Numbered from the stretch's first letter, positions 23,778 to 35,730 are shown. The stretch is DNA of 64,000 bases from Agapanthus africanus (GCA_030015575.1 CM057339.1:697264761-697328760), one strand, 5' to 3'. Notes: generated from the sequence alone by a model not told the origin. Made by a program: numbers and translations.

Positions 23778-24863
23778 GTCATAAAACCATAAGACCTATA
23801 TACGTTTCGCCCGAAGCCGGGAAACCCTCTGTGTGGAACTCTAAAGACTCGACAGTACTCTGGGAGTGGGTTCAACCACAAGCGCGTTAGTTGCACTAGC
23901 TATACGTAACGGCTACCCAGGTATCTGTCGATAAGAAGGCTGACGAGCAAACTCATCCATACCCCTACTGAGCCTGTCTGTGGAAATCTCCGTACAGTCC
24001 GGTCTGTTCGTCTGAGAGTTTCGCATATCGGTCCTAGGGGGAGGCAAGCGTCAGATCCCTAATAGTGCAATAAGTCGTGTCGGAGTGCGGCCAAAAACAC
24101 CGTGAGAAACTACTGGAATCCCTACCAGCAAATCTCGCTTGCCCTGGCCAGGGACTTGGTGTAATGGCTTTCCGAACACAGTGCGACATCAACCCCCAAT
24201 ACCGGGAGAGTCGAATCCTAACTAACCGCCACTGCCTCCAAGTGCTTCGGGACTGCACCCAACTACTACCTATTTGCACGACTCAGCAGAGCCGTGGTAG
24301 GGTAGTAATCTAAGAACAGTGGTAACACACTTGAGGCGAAGTAGCAGTATCAAATCGACGGACTAAGCTATACTCATGTCACCTGGGAACTGCTACCTGA
24401 CGATAGATATATTACCAACCAGCAGTTCCCCACAAGTCTGTCCAGTGTAACTCATAACCCAATGAGCACCTGCATACTATCTCCAGTATGACGTACTGAT
24501 GGCTGTGGGACAGACCATCTCCCCTGCTGGGAAGAGAAGCGTATACACTAGTCTACTCTGGAGTATCGATGCCCTGTCTCAATAATCCTGCGACTAGGAA
24601 CCTGGTAGTCAAGAAAAAATCCTACTAGTGTGATTGCCATCACAACACTGGTAGTCAAGCAAAATTCCTAAGGGCTCTATCAATATGTATTAGCGATACG
24701 TTAAAAGAAACTTATAGACATATTAAGATAGATACAAACTAAGTAGCATACTACTATATCGAGCAAGACTGTCATAAATCCGTGTATATATCCCGAACTT
24801 CCAAAATGTAATATACAAACTAGTACTATACATTAATGGCCTCTAGGGCATATCACACTAACA
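23778..24863 (-). repeat. Element D 5' LTR, segment 3 (U3 side)
   Basis: Resumes D's LTR after the right TSD of E and runs to the terminal CA at 24863. It shares the GTTTCGC, CGTACAGTCCGGTC and ATATCGATGCC-type blocks with the LTRs of E, A and B in complement. Confidence 0.75.
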
Positions 24864-25575
24864 ATAAATGATATATATGTATGTGTGTGTGTGTGTATTC
24901 GTGTCATTGTTGTTGATACACCATAGATGGATGTATGGGAATTACATGGATTATTGGATAAGAGGATAATCATTCATTATATAAATTAAAGAAAAGAAAC
25001 AATGAATCATTAGTTAAGATCTTTGTTTCATGCATGACTCATTTTCTTCATTTCTTTTTGTGATATAAGTATATGATTTATTCTTATCCTAACCATCCTT
25101 GCTCATTCTTATCCTCATCTTCTTCGCTTCTTCTCTTGTGTTACTATTCACTCAAAAGAAAAAGAAAAAGAAAAGATTTTTAGTGAGCAAAAATCTTACT
25201 CTATCAACCTAAACTATTCTAGCAATTTAGTTTAGATTATTCTCTTCACTAATACCTTGATTAAGTGAAGTGTGAGCTTGAGTGTGAGTTGCCTCAAGGT
25301 GGATCATCTTCGATGAAAAGACTTCGAGCAAACTTGTTCTTTTCTTCAAGTGGAGTCTTAGTAGGAGTTCAAAGGACTACTACAAGGAGCATTTGAAGTA
25401 AAGGACTTGGCTACAAAGGTTGTAGCATCTCTTCACTTAGAATAGAACTTCGTTTGCTATCTTTGAAACACTAATCCTTTAGTTTGATCTTGTTAAGTAG
25501 ACTTAGCCCTCTAAATTTTTAAAATTGCATACTTGATGTTCTTAAAACCCTAGTAAAGGTTATAGCATCTACTTT
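24864..25575 (+). repeat. Element K: probable right-hand remnant of a plus-strand copia LTR
   Basis: AT-rich sequence starting with a GT microsatellite (about 24879-24897). From about 25240 it resembles the 3' part of a copia LTR in sense orientation. The block CTACAAAGGTTGTAGC at 25409 matches the sense strand of E's LTR, and the GTGGATCATCTTC block resembles the GGTGGATCGTC of A. It directly abuts antisense RNase H of F, so a rearrangement or a lost partner is likely. No gene is seen. Confidence 0.4.
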
Positions 25576-25979
25576 CATTGAGTAATACCCCGCCTCAAGA
25601 ATTTGTCTGAATACTTTATAGGACCAAGTTCATAAATGAATTGCTTTATCCAACAAACTTCTTGGGCTGTATCCCCTGTTGAGTCATAACCAGTAACTTG
25701 CACCATATCTACCTCAGTATCCCTATTTGAACCCTATCCAATATACTGCTCCTTAGAAGATGGCAAACTAAAAACTCTGACAACATCTCTGTCATTCAGG
25801 CCACTTCATGACAACCAAAGTTTGACCGATTATAGTATAGGAACACCACTTCCTATCCGGAGTATGTCATCCAGGTCCCAAGACATAACTCCCTATACCC
25901 TTCTTACTAGGTTCATATGTTTTGATGAAGTCAATCACCTTGACAATCACATCAAAACAGATGATCCATCTCCGCTATC
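25576..25979 (-). pseudogene. RNase H / RT remnant of element F (left piece)
   Basis: The minus strand holds an RNase H-like peptide (AQEVCWIKQFIYELGPI, then KFLRRGITQ) around 25576-25690, and RT text around YVDD with the DDIL-type motif near 25865. The stretch between RT and RNase H is shorter than in B, so an internal deletion is likely. Stops and frameshifts throughout. Confidence 0.65.
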
Positions 25980-25984
25980 CATGC
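25980..25984. other. Target site duplication of element A, left copy
   Basis: CATGC, repeated at 35731-35735. Confidence 0.9.
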
Positions 25985-27868
25985 TGTTAGTGTTTATGCC
26001 CTAGAAGGCCATTACTGTATCATACTAGCTTGTATATTACTTAATGGAAGCTTGGGATATTCACATGTATGTAACAGTCTTGCTAAACATGGTAGTATGC
26101 TACTTGGTTTTTCTATCTTAATATGTGAGTATACGTATTGATAGAGCTCTTAGGATCTTGCTTGTCTACCAGCGTTGTGATGGCAGTCACACTAGTGGGG
26201 GCTGGGTAGTCTACAAGCACATCCTTATTCAGGTCCCTGGTCGTTGGATTATCGAGACAGAGCATCGATACTCCGGAGTAGACTAGTGTGTACGCTTCTC
26301 ATCCCAGTTGGGGAGATGGTCTGTCCCACAGCCATCAGTACGTCGTACTGGAGATAGTATACAGGTGCTCGTTAGGTTACGGGTACACCGGACAGGACTC
26401 ACAGGGAACTGTTGGTTGGTTTGATACCAGTCGTCAGTGAACAGTTCCCAGGTGACATGAGTACAGCATAGTCCGCAGACTTGACACTGCTACTTCGCCT
26501 CGAGTGTGTCCCACTGTTCTTAGATTGCTACCCTACCACGGCTCTATGGAGTCGTGCAAACAGGTAGCAGTTGGGTGCAGTCCCGAGCACTTGGAGGCAG
26601 TGGCGGTTAGACAGGATTCGTCCCTCCCGGTATTGGGAGTAGATATCGTGCAGTGTCAGAGAGCCATTACGCAAAGTCCCTGGCCAGGGCAAGCGAGATT
26701 TGCTGGTAGGTTCCAGCAGTTTCTCAGGGTGTAATGGGCTTCACTCCGACACGACTTATACCGCTATTAGGGGACTGACGCTTGCCGCCCCCCTAGGCCC
26801 GATATGCGATAGTCATGGACGAACGGACCGGACTGTATGGAGATTGTCACATTAGACTCAGTAGGAGTTCGGATGGGTTTACTCATCGGCCTTCTTATCG
26901 ACAACTACCTGGGGACCGTTACGTACAGCTAGTGCCTCTTGCGGTCTGTGGTTAAACCCACTGCCAGCGTAGTAGTCGAGTCTCTAGAGTCCCACAAAGA
27001 GAGTTTCCTACTCCAGGCGAAACGATATAGAGGTTGCATGGTTTTGCGACAAAGGGTTCGGACGCATACGTGCGTTTACGCGCGTACGACTTTCGGACAG
27101 ATTTTATCAGTCGGCTTTGGTTTAAGCCAGTTACTGGTATCCGGTTATTGGATTTTTACAGTCTAAAGTTTTTCCGTATTTTTACGGATCGGAGGGGCGT
27201 TCTCGTAATTACTCGAGAAGCTTCTAGAAGATGTGACTAAGGAGGTTTGTTTTGGAAAGAGAGTGAGTCATAGTGGTGATTCATTCACTTCATTAATGCA
27301 CATTTATTGCTTAATGACTCATGTTAATGAATCATCACAAGATATTTTGTGAAGCATGCTTATTCATTTCCTTTATTGATTTATTGAAAATAAGAATGCT
27401 TCATAATATTATGATACACTCTCTCTCTCTTCTCTCATTATCATATCACACATTCTCTCTCCTCAAGCTCTCATCTTCAAGATACTAACCTTAATCCTCA
27501 TGTGTTGAGAACAAAGGTTTAGTTAGACTAAACAATCCATAACCTACACTCTATATCATTCTCTCATCTTTGATTAGCAATCAAAGTTGATTAGTTACCT
27601 CAAGTTAGAGGTTTAGCTTGGAGTTTCGCTCTCGGGTGGATCGTCTACTACCTAGAGAAGGCCGAGGAGAACCAAGGAGGACATAAAGAAGAAGGACCGG
27701 TTCATTAGGTATAATCCCTAATCACATATGTAAAGAAACTCATAGAATACGGTTATTTAGAGTTTAGCTTCGATTCAAGCGGTTAGTCGATGTTCGTTGT
27801 TTAAACTTGATAAGTTTTTGTAAATTCCGCCTCCCCATAAGTACTGGGGTGTACTACATCGACTTGAA
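25985..27868 (+). repeat. Element A 5' LTR
   Basis: 1884 bp, TG start. The inner end reads GACTTGAA where the 3' LTR and the LTRs of B read GACTTACA, so the canonical CA is lost at this edge only. It holds a CT-rich stretch (27417-27440) and small open frames also present in the other copies; none is a gene. Confidence 0.9.
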
Positions 27869-27869
27869 A

Positions 27870-27882
27870 TGGTATCAGAGCC
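27870..27882 (+). other. Primer binding site of element A
   Basis: TGGTATCAGAGCC, one base after the 5' LTR. Confidence 0.85.
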
Positions 27883-28077
27883 AGGCTAAACACTAAATAA
27901 CTTAATCGCAAATTTGTACGAATTTCGAACGAAAAAACGAACCCGGAAAACCCTAGTTCTGTTAAGTTTCTGTCGAAGTGAAAATGAAGTCCTAAAATTT
28001 TTCTGGTGTGTTCAGAGAGCTAGAATGGGGTCCAGGAGAACACCCAAGAAATTCGAGCCCATGAATCGGCAACTCGG

Positions 28078-28122
28078 CCGCGGAACCGCGGCGGATCGGT
28101 GGGATCTGCCGCGCTTCCGCGG
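28078..28122 (+). other. PBS-proximal long hairpin of element A
   Basis: CCGCGGAA pairs with TTCCGCGG. Then one C-C mismatch, an 11-bp inner stem (CGCGGCGGATC with GATCTGCCGCG, one G-U pair) and the loop GGTGG. It starts 209 nt after the LTR end and is identical in B. Confidence 0.75.
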
Positions 28123-29181
28123 CGCTTTGGCCGAGTCATGGACTCGTCTTTCTTGTGTGGGTCCCCTGTGACATTTGGGGTTTTCTGGGATATTTAATTA
28201 TTGCTCAGGTTACTGTTTAACAGAGCAGATTTTGGAGCAATTTTGAAGTTGTTTATTCGATCGAAAAATACAGTATTTGCGTATTGGATTATATCTGTGA
28301 TTGTTTGATGTGTTCGTAAACCTCCCCCAACTGCTAGTATGTCGGTTGGCAGGGGGTTGCACATTTCTGAAATGGTTATATCTGTTTGTGCATATAAACT
28401 GTATTGGACTGTTGTGGTGTATAGCCGGGGTTAACAATGGTTTATTGATTTATTCATTTGTTGTAAATGTAATTTGTTGTAATATTATTTTCGCGGGGCA
28501 CTTCCAGGTTGCGGTTGTAGCCACCGTTGTATTATTTCATTTTACTGTTTTTGCTCCTAGGACTGACCCAAGGTGGGGTACACAGACTGCCGGGTGGGTA
28601 GTTTGCCGTACCCGTAGGGGTCGAGGGTGGGGTAAACGGCTATTCATCACAACTGTGTAATCTGTCTTTTCTTGCAGGCTCAAAAGAAATACAGATTGCT
28701 TGCAAATCCAATATTGTTTATCTGAGTTCTGGAATGAATATCATTGCGTCAGACGAATGTAAAATATCTATATTTATTATAGCTATTTAGACGTCACTTA
28801 TGTTTTACACCCGCGCTAGCCCAGCCCCCGCTCTGTCGTTAGTTAAGTAACCTAACGGGTGATGACGGGACCCCGTGGCGAATGCGGATGGCATAAGAGG
28901 ACGTTATATTTTCGTTGTTTTCTGCAATGATAGGTTAATGATGGGACGCATTATCTATAATGCAAAGTAAAACAAACCAAAGTTTTAATCGTTGGAACAA
29001 TTTAAAAGAAACCACTCGGTTATTTTTTTTTAAAACAGATATTTTTAAATGCGGAGATTTAACCACTCCTTTTAAAAGCTATCAGGTTCCTTCGGTTATA
29101 TCAAGTTCACTACGTTCACGGTTTCGCCAAAACCATTCGTAGCCCTCCGTCATTTCATCTGGGTATTCAGTAGTATTCAAG

Positions 29182-29393
29182 CTATGTATTTTGACCTAAC
29201 GCCAAGGCATAGTGTTTGGTAGCTGCTGGATATTCATTTGTTGCATAGATAGATGAGTTAGTTTGGGACAGTCGTATTATCATTTTGGCTCGAACGTCAA
29301 GGATATATACGGATGGGTTCAAACTGACAGGATAATGATGGCAGAACTTGACATGTGACTTATGACATTTTGACCTAACGCCAAGGTCATAAG
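29182..29393 (+). other. Leader hairpins of A with a shared apical motif
   Basis: Copies 1 and 3 carry TTTTGACCTAACGCCAAGG between CTATG/CATAG (29182-29212) and CTTATGAC/GTCATAAG (29359-29393). Copy 2 (near 29281) carries the variant TTTTGGCTCGAACGTCAAGG. At the same three places B carries one different motif. Confidence 0.6.
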
Positions 29394-29895
29394 AGCATGG
29401 GGCAAAAACTTATATCGGGAATTTCTAAAGAAACTGAAATTTGCAAAGAGATGCATACCATTTGGAGTTTGATGAATGTTGGTAGGATTCCTTCAACATT
29501 ATCATACGATGATATTTGGATCCCGATCCTACTGTGAGTATATGCTACTTATCAGGATATTCGTCGCTTAACGATCAATGCTATAAACCTAGTAGGTGTC
29601 CAGAAAAGTGTCAGCGGGGTTACGCCCCCAGAGAAAAGAGGTTCTTTAATTAAGGAACTTCGCGAAAGCGTTGGAAAACCTCCCTCGAAGTATCGACACC
29701 AGCCTGGTCTGAACGGTTAAGCAAGTATTGTACGGTGAGAATAGTCTTGGCTAATTCTTCTTTTATGGTTTGAGGAAGGATTTGAGAAACAGTGGGAGCC
29801 ATCCAGTTTAGATAAACTAAAAACCACTCTAAACTTGCAAGAGCATCATGCTAAAGAGTTTTCTTCTCTCTCTCCTAATTGCAGCGACCCTGAAA

Positions 29896-32800
29896 ATGAC
29901 TGGACTTAAGTTACTTTTAGAGAAAATATACTGACGGGGCCAAACTATAAAGATTGGCTGCGGAATGTCAAGATGGCTTTGACCTATGACAAACTGGGGT
30001 ACGTCCTCACCGCTACAGCACCTGCTGTCCTTGGTCCCAAATCCAGCAATGCGGATAAGGAAATCCGCAAAACCTGGGATTTAGATTGCGCGAGAGCCAA
30101 GTGCATCGTGCTTGCCTCGATGAACAATGAACATCAGAGGAGGCACGAGGATATGTCCTTAGATGGCATATTTCTCCATACAAAGGAACTTTATGGAGAG
30201 CAATCTCGTATAGCAAGATACGAGACCTCAAAGAAATTGTTTCGAGCGAGGTTGGCTGTCGGGTCATCGGTAGGTGAACATGTCCTACAGATGATCGGCT
30301 ATATTGAAGAGCTCGCGGACCTTGGGACGACTTTGGATAATGAGCTCTATACAGACCTTGTTCTCCAGTCCCTTCCTCCCACCTACGCCCAGTTTATCCT
30401 CAACTTCAATCTTCAAGGAAAAGAAGTTGAACTTGCGGAACTCCTGAACATGTTAAGGAGTGCAGAGGGCACCTTGCAGAAGGCAAGGGAAACACCCGCT
30501 ATGTTTGTTGGCGGTTCATCTTCTTCAGGGTCCAAGGCTAGGGCCAAAGAAGGAAGAAGAAGGCCGCACCCAGACCTAGAGGAGGTGTTAGTAAGGTGGG
30601 AAAGAAGGGAAAGAAAAAGTTTACAGCACCGTAGTTGGCCTGGATGAGTGCTTCCATTGTCACAGGAAAGGGCACTGGAAGAAGGATTGCAAGGCGTGGA
30701 ACGCCAAGAACCAGGAACCGAAGCAGGCTGTGGCTTCGACTTCAGGTGTGTTTGTAATTGAGAATTGTCTGTCAATCAACTCTACTTCCTGGGTATTGGA
30801 TACCGGGTCAGGATCTCATATTTGCAATTCATTGCAGGCACTGAGAAACCGTTAGAGTGCTGAAGGAAGGTGATATGATCCTCAGGGTTGCTAACGGAGC
30901 TAGCGTGGGAGCTGCGTCCGTCGGGGATTATCACCTAGGATTGACGAGTGGACACATTTTGGTTTTACATAACTGTTATTTTGTACCCAGCTTAACGTGT
31001 AATATCATATCAGTTTCCTTGTTATCAAATAAAGGTTATGATTTCACGTTTGTAAGAGATGTTGTAAACATCCACCTTAATCATGGTTTGATTGGGTCCG
31101 GTACTCTAAATAACGGCATATATGTGTTAAACCAACTCCAAATTTTCAATGTCCAGAACACACTAAAAGAAAGTCTCCAGATTTAAATAAAGCTTTCTTA
31201 TGGCATTGTAGACTGGGTCACATCAATGAGAGAAGGTTGACTAAGTTGCATAGAGAAGGATATTTGGACACGTTCGAATATCAAACTTATGACACTTGTC
31301 AATCTTGTCTCAAGGAAAGATGACAAAGACTCCATTCACTGGACAAGGAGTAAGAGCGAGCGAGCTCTTAGGACTCATACACAGCGATGTATGCGGTCCA
31401 ATGTCTACACATGCGAGAGGTGGTTATTCCTATTTCATTACTTTCACGGATGATTACTCAAGATACGGATTCATTTATCTGATGAAACATAAATCCGAGG
31501 CTTTGAGAAATTCCAAGAGTATAAGAATGAAGTAGAAAACCAAACCGGCAAAAGTATAAAGACACTAAGATCTGATCGAGGTGGAGAATACTTGAGTGCC
31601 GAGTTCCTAGGTTACCTAAAAGAGAAAGGAATTCTCTCTCAGCTTACTCCTCCATACACTCCACAGCATAACGGTGTATCGGAGAGACGGAATCGAACCC
31701 TATTGGATATGGTACGATCCATGATGAGTAATGCTGAGTTACCGCGATCTTTCTGGGGTTATGCGCTAGAATCAGCAGCATATCTTTTGAACATGGTACC
31801 TACCAAGACTGTGCCTACCACTCCATATCAGATGTGGAGTGGGAAGAAACCCCATCTACAGTATGTAAAGATTTGGGGATGTCCAGCTTTTGTTAAAAAG
31901 CAGCATGTGGACAAGCTCGAGGCACGATCAGTAAAATGTTTGTTTGTGGGATATCCAAAGCACTCCAGGGGATATCTATTCTATTACGCAGAGGAACAGA
32001 AGGTATTTGTTTCTCGTAATGCCCATTTTCTAGAACATCAGTTTTTAGAAAAGGAATCAAGTGGGAGCGAAATAGAACTGGAAGAAATTCCAGAACCACA
32101 AACTGCTACTGAAAGTTTGGTAGAACCAGAGGTTCAAGAAGAACAGAACATTCCCGCACCCCTCCGCAGGAGCAGTAGGCCGTCTCGTCCGCCTGAGAGA
32201 TACTACGGTTTTCTCATAGATGGGGATAGAGAGGATTGCATCATAGATGATGATGAACCTACTGACTTCAGGCAGGCCATCCAGAGCGGCGACTCGGTAC
32301 GATGGCTAGATGCAATGCGGACCGAAATGGAGTCCATGTACACCAACAAAGTATGGACTTTGGACTTTGCTCCAGATGGGGTAAAACCCATAGGATGCAA
32401 ATGGATCTTCAAGAAAAAGATTGGTGTAGATGGACAGGTGGAAACCTATAAGGCTAGACTTGTTGCAAAGGGTTTTCGTCAAAGACCTGGTTTGGACTAT
32501 GACGAAACTTTTTCTCCAGTGGCTATGCTCAAATCCATTCGGGTCCTTCTTGCTATTGCTGCCTTCCATGATTATGAAATCTGGCAGATGGACGTAAAGA
32601 CGGCTTTTCTGAATGGAAATTTAGAAGAGAGCGTCTATATGGATCAGCCAGAGGGTTTCAATCAGAGTGGGAGCAGCGGGAAAGTATGCAAGCTGCTTAA
32701 ATCCATTTATGGACTAAAGCAGGCATCGCGGAGTTGGAACATCTGTTTTGATGAGACAGTCAAAGAATATGACTTTATCAAAAATCCAGATGAACCGTGC

Positions 32801-33832
32801 ATATATAGTAAAGTTGTGGCCAGAAGTGTCGTATTCCTCGTCTTGTACGTGGATGACATTCTATTGATAGGAAATGACATTCCTATGCTACAATCTGTCA
32901 AAGGATTCTTGTCACAAAGGTTCTCCATGAAAGACCTGGGTGATGCCTCTTACATTCTGGGGATCCGGATCTATCGTGATAGATCCAAGAGGATGTTGGG
33001 ACTTTCGCAGTCCAGGTATATCGACACTGTACTGAAAAGATTCAGTATGGAAGATTCTAAGCGCGGTAATCTACCGGCTTGTCACGGAATCACCCTCTCC
33101 AAAGAGATGTCTCCCAAGACTGATTTGGAAAGGGAACGCATGTCTATTATACCCTACGCTTCTGCGGTAGGCTCTATAATGTATGCGATGTTGTGTACCA
33201 GACCAGATGTAGCTTACGCACTAAGCGTGGTAAGCCGGTATCAGTCAGACCCAGGGGAGAAACACTGGATAGCAGTAAAGAACATTCTCAAGTACCTGAG
33301 GAGGACTAAGGAGATGTTCTTGGTTTACGGCGGAAAAGACCTCAGGTTGGAGGCCTTTGCCGATTCCGGCTTCCAAAGTGATAAGGACGATTCCAAGTCC
33401 ATGTCGGGTTATGTCTTTACCCTCAATGGAGGGGCGGTGTGCTGGAAGAGCTCCAAGCAGGACACCGTTGCTGACTCGACGATGGAAGCGGAGTATATAG
33501 CTGCTTGCGATGCCGCAAAAGAAGCAGTCTGGATGAAGAAGTTCCTAACAGAACTTCAGGTGGTTCCTACCATAGTTGATCCAATACCTCTGTATTGCGA
33601 CAACAACGGAGCTATAGCTTTAGCGAAGGAACCAAGGTCCCATCAGAAGTCCAGACACATCTTGAGGCGGTATCACCTGATCAGGGAGATCATTGATCGT
33701 CAGGAGATCGAGGTTCGGAGAGTTGCTTCAGAAGAGAACATTGCTGATCCATTCACGAAGGCCCTTCCTCAGATTCAGTTCGAGAGGCTACTCGAGATCA
33801 TTGGTCTACGATATGCCAGTACATGGCCCTAG
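29896..33832 (+). pseudogene. Frameshifted copia gag-pol of element A
   Basis: The gag ATG is at 29896. Compared with the open copy in B, single-base changes break the frame at about 29922, 30547, 30631, 30852 (an insertion), 31165, 31312 and 31502. Gag (frame open 29973-30647), zinc knuckle (CFHCHRKGHWKKDC-type, near 30651-30690) and protease (LDTGSGSHIC, near 30800) are therefore in different frames. From 31592 to 33832 a 746-codon frame is intact: integrase C-terminal half with NGVSERRNR, RT with YVDD near 32847, and RNase H with the MEAEYIAA and YCDNNGA motifs. Two blocks (about 31424-31560 and 31780-32062) diverge strongly from B while their flanks do not. The copy cannot make Gag, so it depends on others for mobility. 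Confidence 0.9.
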
Positions 33833-33835
33833 TGC

Positions 33836-33845
33836 AAGTGGGAGA
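33836..33845 (+). other. Polypurine tract of element A
   Basis: AAGTGGGAGA, one base before the TG of the 3' LTR and just after the pol stop codon. Confidence 0.85.
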
Positions 33846-33846
33846 T

Positions 33847-35730
33847 TGTTAGTGTTTATGCCCTAGAAGGCCATTACTGTATCATACTAGCTTGTATATT
33901 ACTTAATGGAAGCTTGGGATATTCACATGTATGTAACAGTCTTGCTAAACATGGTAGTATGCTACTTGGTTTTTCTATCTTAATATGTGAGTATACGTAT
34001 TGATAGAGCTCTTAGGATCTTGCTTGTCTACCAGCGTTGTGATGGCAGTCACACTAGTGGGGGCTGGGTAGTCTACAAGCACATCCTTATTCAGGTCCCT
34101 GGTCGTTGGATTATCGAGACAGAGCATCGATACTCCGGAGTAGACTAGTGTGTACGCTTCTCATCCCAGTTGGGGAGATGGTCTGTCCCACAGCCATCAG
34201 TACGTCGTACTGGAGATAGTATACAGGTGCTCGTTAGGTTACGGGTACACCGGACAGGACTCACAGGGAACTGTTGGTTGGTTTGATACCAGTCGTCAGT
34301 GAACAGTTCCCAGGTGACATGAGTACAGCATAGTCCGCAGACTTGACACTGCTACTTCGCCTCGAGTGTGTCCCACTGTTCTTAGATTGCTACCCTACCA
34401 CGGCTCTATGGAGTCGTGCAAACAGGTAGCAGTTGGGTGCAGTCCCGAGCACTTGGAGGCAGTGGCGGTTAGACAGGATTCGTCCCTCCCGGTATTGGGA
34501 GTAGATATCGTGCAGTGTCAGAGAGCCATTACGCAAAGTCCCTGGCCAGGGCAAGCGAGATTTGCTGGTAGGTTCCAGCAGTTTCTCAGGGTGTAATGGG
34601 CTTCACTCCGACACGACTTATACCGCTATTAGGGGACTGACGCTTGCCGCCCCCCTAGGCCCGATATGCGATAGTCATGGATGAACGGACCGGACTGTAT
34701 GGAGATTGTCACATTAGACTCAGTAGGAGTTCGGATGGGTTTACTCATCGGCCTTCTTATCGACAACTACCTGGGGACCGTTACGTACAGCTAGTGCCTC
34801 TTGCGGTCTGTGGTTAAACCCACTGCCAGCGTAGTAGTCGAGTCTCTAGAGTCCCACAAAGAGAGTTTCCTACTCCAGGCGAAACGATATAGAGGTTGCA
34901 TGGTTTTGCGACAAAGGGTTCGGACGCATACGTGCGTTTACGCGCGTACGACTTTCGGACAGATTTTATCAGTCGGCTTTGGTTTAAGCCAGTTACTGGT
35001 ATCCGGTTATTGGATTTTTACAGTCTAAAGTTTTTCCGTATTTTTACGGATCGGAGGGGCGTTCTCGTAATTACTCGAGAAGCTTCTAGAAGATGTGACT
35101 AAGGAGGTTTGTTTTGGAAAGAGAGTGAGTCATAGTGGTGATTCATTCACTTCATTAATGCACATTTATTGCTTAATGACTCATGTTAATGAATCATCAC
35201 AAGATATTTTGTGAAGCATGCTTATTCATTTCCTTTATTGATTTATTGAAAATAAGAATGCTTCATAATATTATGATACACTCTCTCTCTCTTCTCTCAT
35301 TATCATATCACACATTCTCTCTCCTCAAGCTCTCATCTTCAAGATACTAACCTTAATCCTCATGTGTTGAGAACAAAGGTTTAGTTAGACTAAACAATCC
35401 ATAACCTACACTCTATATCATTCTCTCATCTTTGATTAGCAATCAAAGTTGATTAGTTACCTCAAGTTAGAGGTTTAGCTTGGAGTTTCGCTCTCGGGTG
35501 GATCGTCTACTACCTAGAGAAGGCCGAGGAGAACCAAGGAGGACATAAAGAAGAAGGACCGGTTCATTAGGTATAATCCCTAATCACATATGTAAAGAAA
35601 CTCATAGAATACGGTTATTTAGAGTTTAGCTTCGATTCAAGCGGTTAGTCGATGTTCGTTGTTTAAACTTGATAAGTTTTTGTAAATTCCGCCTCCCCAT
35701 AAGTACTGGGGTGTACTACATCGACTTACA
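33847..35730 (+). repeat. Element A 3' LTR
   Basis: 1884 bp, TGTTAG to CTTACA. Followed by the TSD CATGC (35731-35735) and then by continuing F sequence. Confidence 0.92.

Larger units (their letters stand above)
1..24863 (-). mobile_element. Element D: antisense Ty1/copia (Angela-like) retrotransposon, partial, host of C and E
   Basis: D is seen in reverse orientation. A leader (1-1264) is followed by the antisense PBS (1251-1263) and then the 5' LTR. The LTR starts with TG at 1265 and ends with CA at 24862-24863. It is split by C (between 2155 and 13435) and by E (between 13461/13466 and 23778). With the inserts and one copy of each target duplication removed, the LTR is about 2.0 kb. Its sense start, around 24840-24863, contains the TATGCCCTAGAGGC motif typical of Angela/BARE-type LTRs. 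The gag-pol part and the other LTR lie left of the window, so its TSD cannot be checked. Confidence 0.8.
27883..29895 (+). other. Untranslated leader of element A
   Basis: About 2 kb without a conserved protein frame. It contains the PBS-proximal hairpin (28078-28122), an acceptor-like TTTTCTTGCAG ending at 28678, three motif-bearing hairpins (29182-29212, about 29276-29308, 29359-29393) and a second acceptor-like tract ending CAG at 29884, 11 nt before the gag ATG. The frame 28301-28660 is shared with B because the two copies are nearly identical here; it has no known domain. Confidence 0.7.
25985..35730 (+). mobile_element. Element A: young Ty1/copia (Angela-like) retrotransposon with broken gag-integrase half
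   Basis: A complete 9746-bp insertion in plus orientation: 5' LTR 25985-27868, PBS, leader to 29895, gag-pol 29896-33832, PPT, 3' LTR 33847-35730, TSD CATGC. Both LTRs are 1884 bp and nearly identical; I noticed one substitution (C near 26820, T near 34681) plus altered bases at the inner edge of the 5' LTR. This means a recent insertion. Order protease-integrase-RT-RNase H identifies Ty1/copia. The LTR start (TGTTAG, then TATGCCCTAGAAGGC) resembles the Angela/BARE lineage, which is an inference from memory of that family. Confidence 0.92.

Noticed and set aside
26504..27240. Three 68-76 codon frames repeated in the LTRs of A and B
   Set aside because: Present simply because LTRs are repeated; LTRs of D and E do not keep the frames.
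28301..28660. 119-codon open frame in the leaders of A and (57674-58033) B
   Set aside because: Identical only because A and B are near-identical here. The homologous regions of D and E have no such frame, and the peptide has no recognisable domain.
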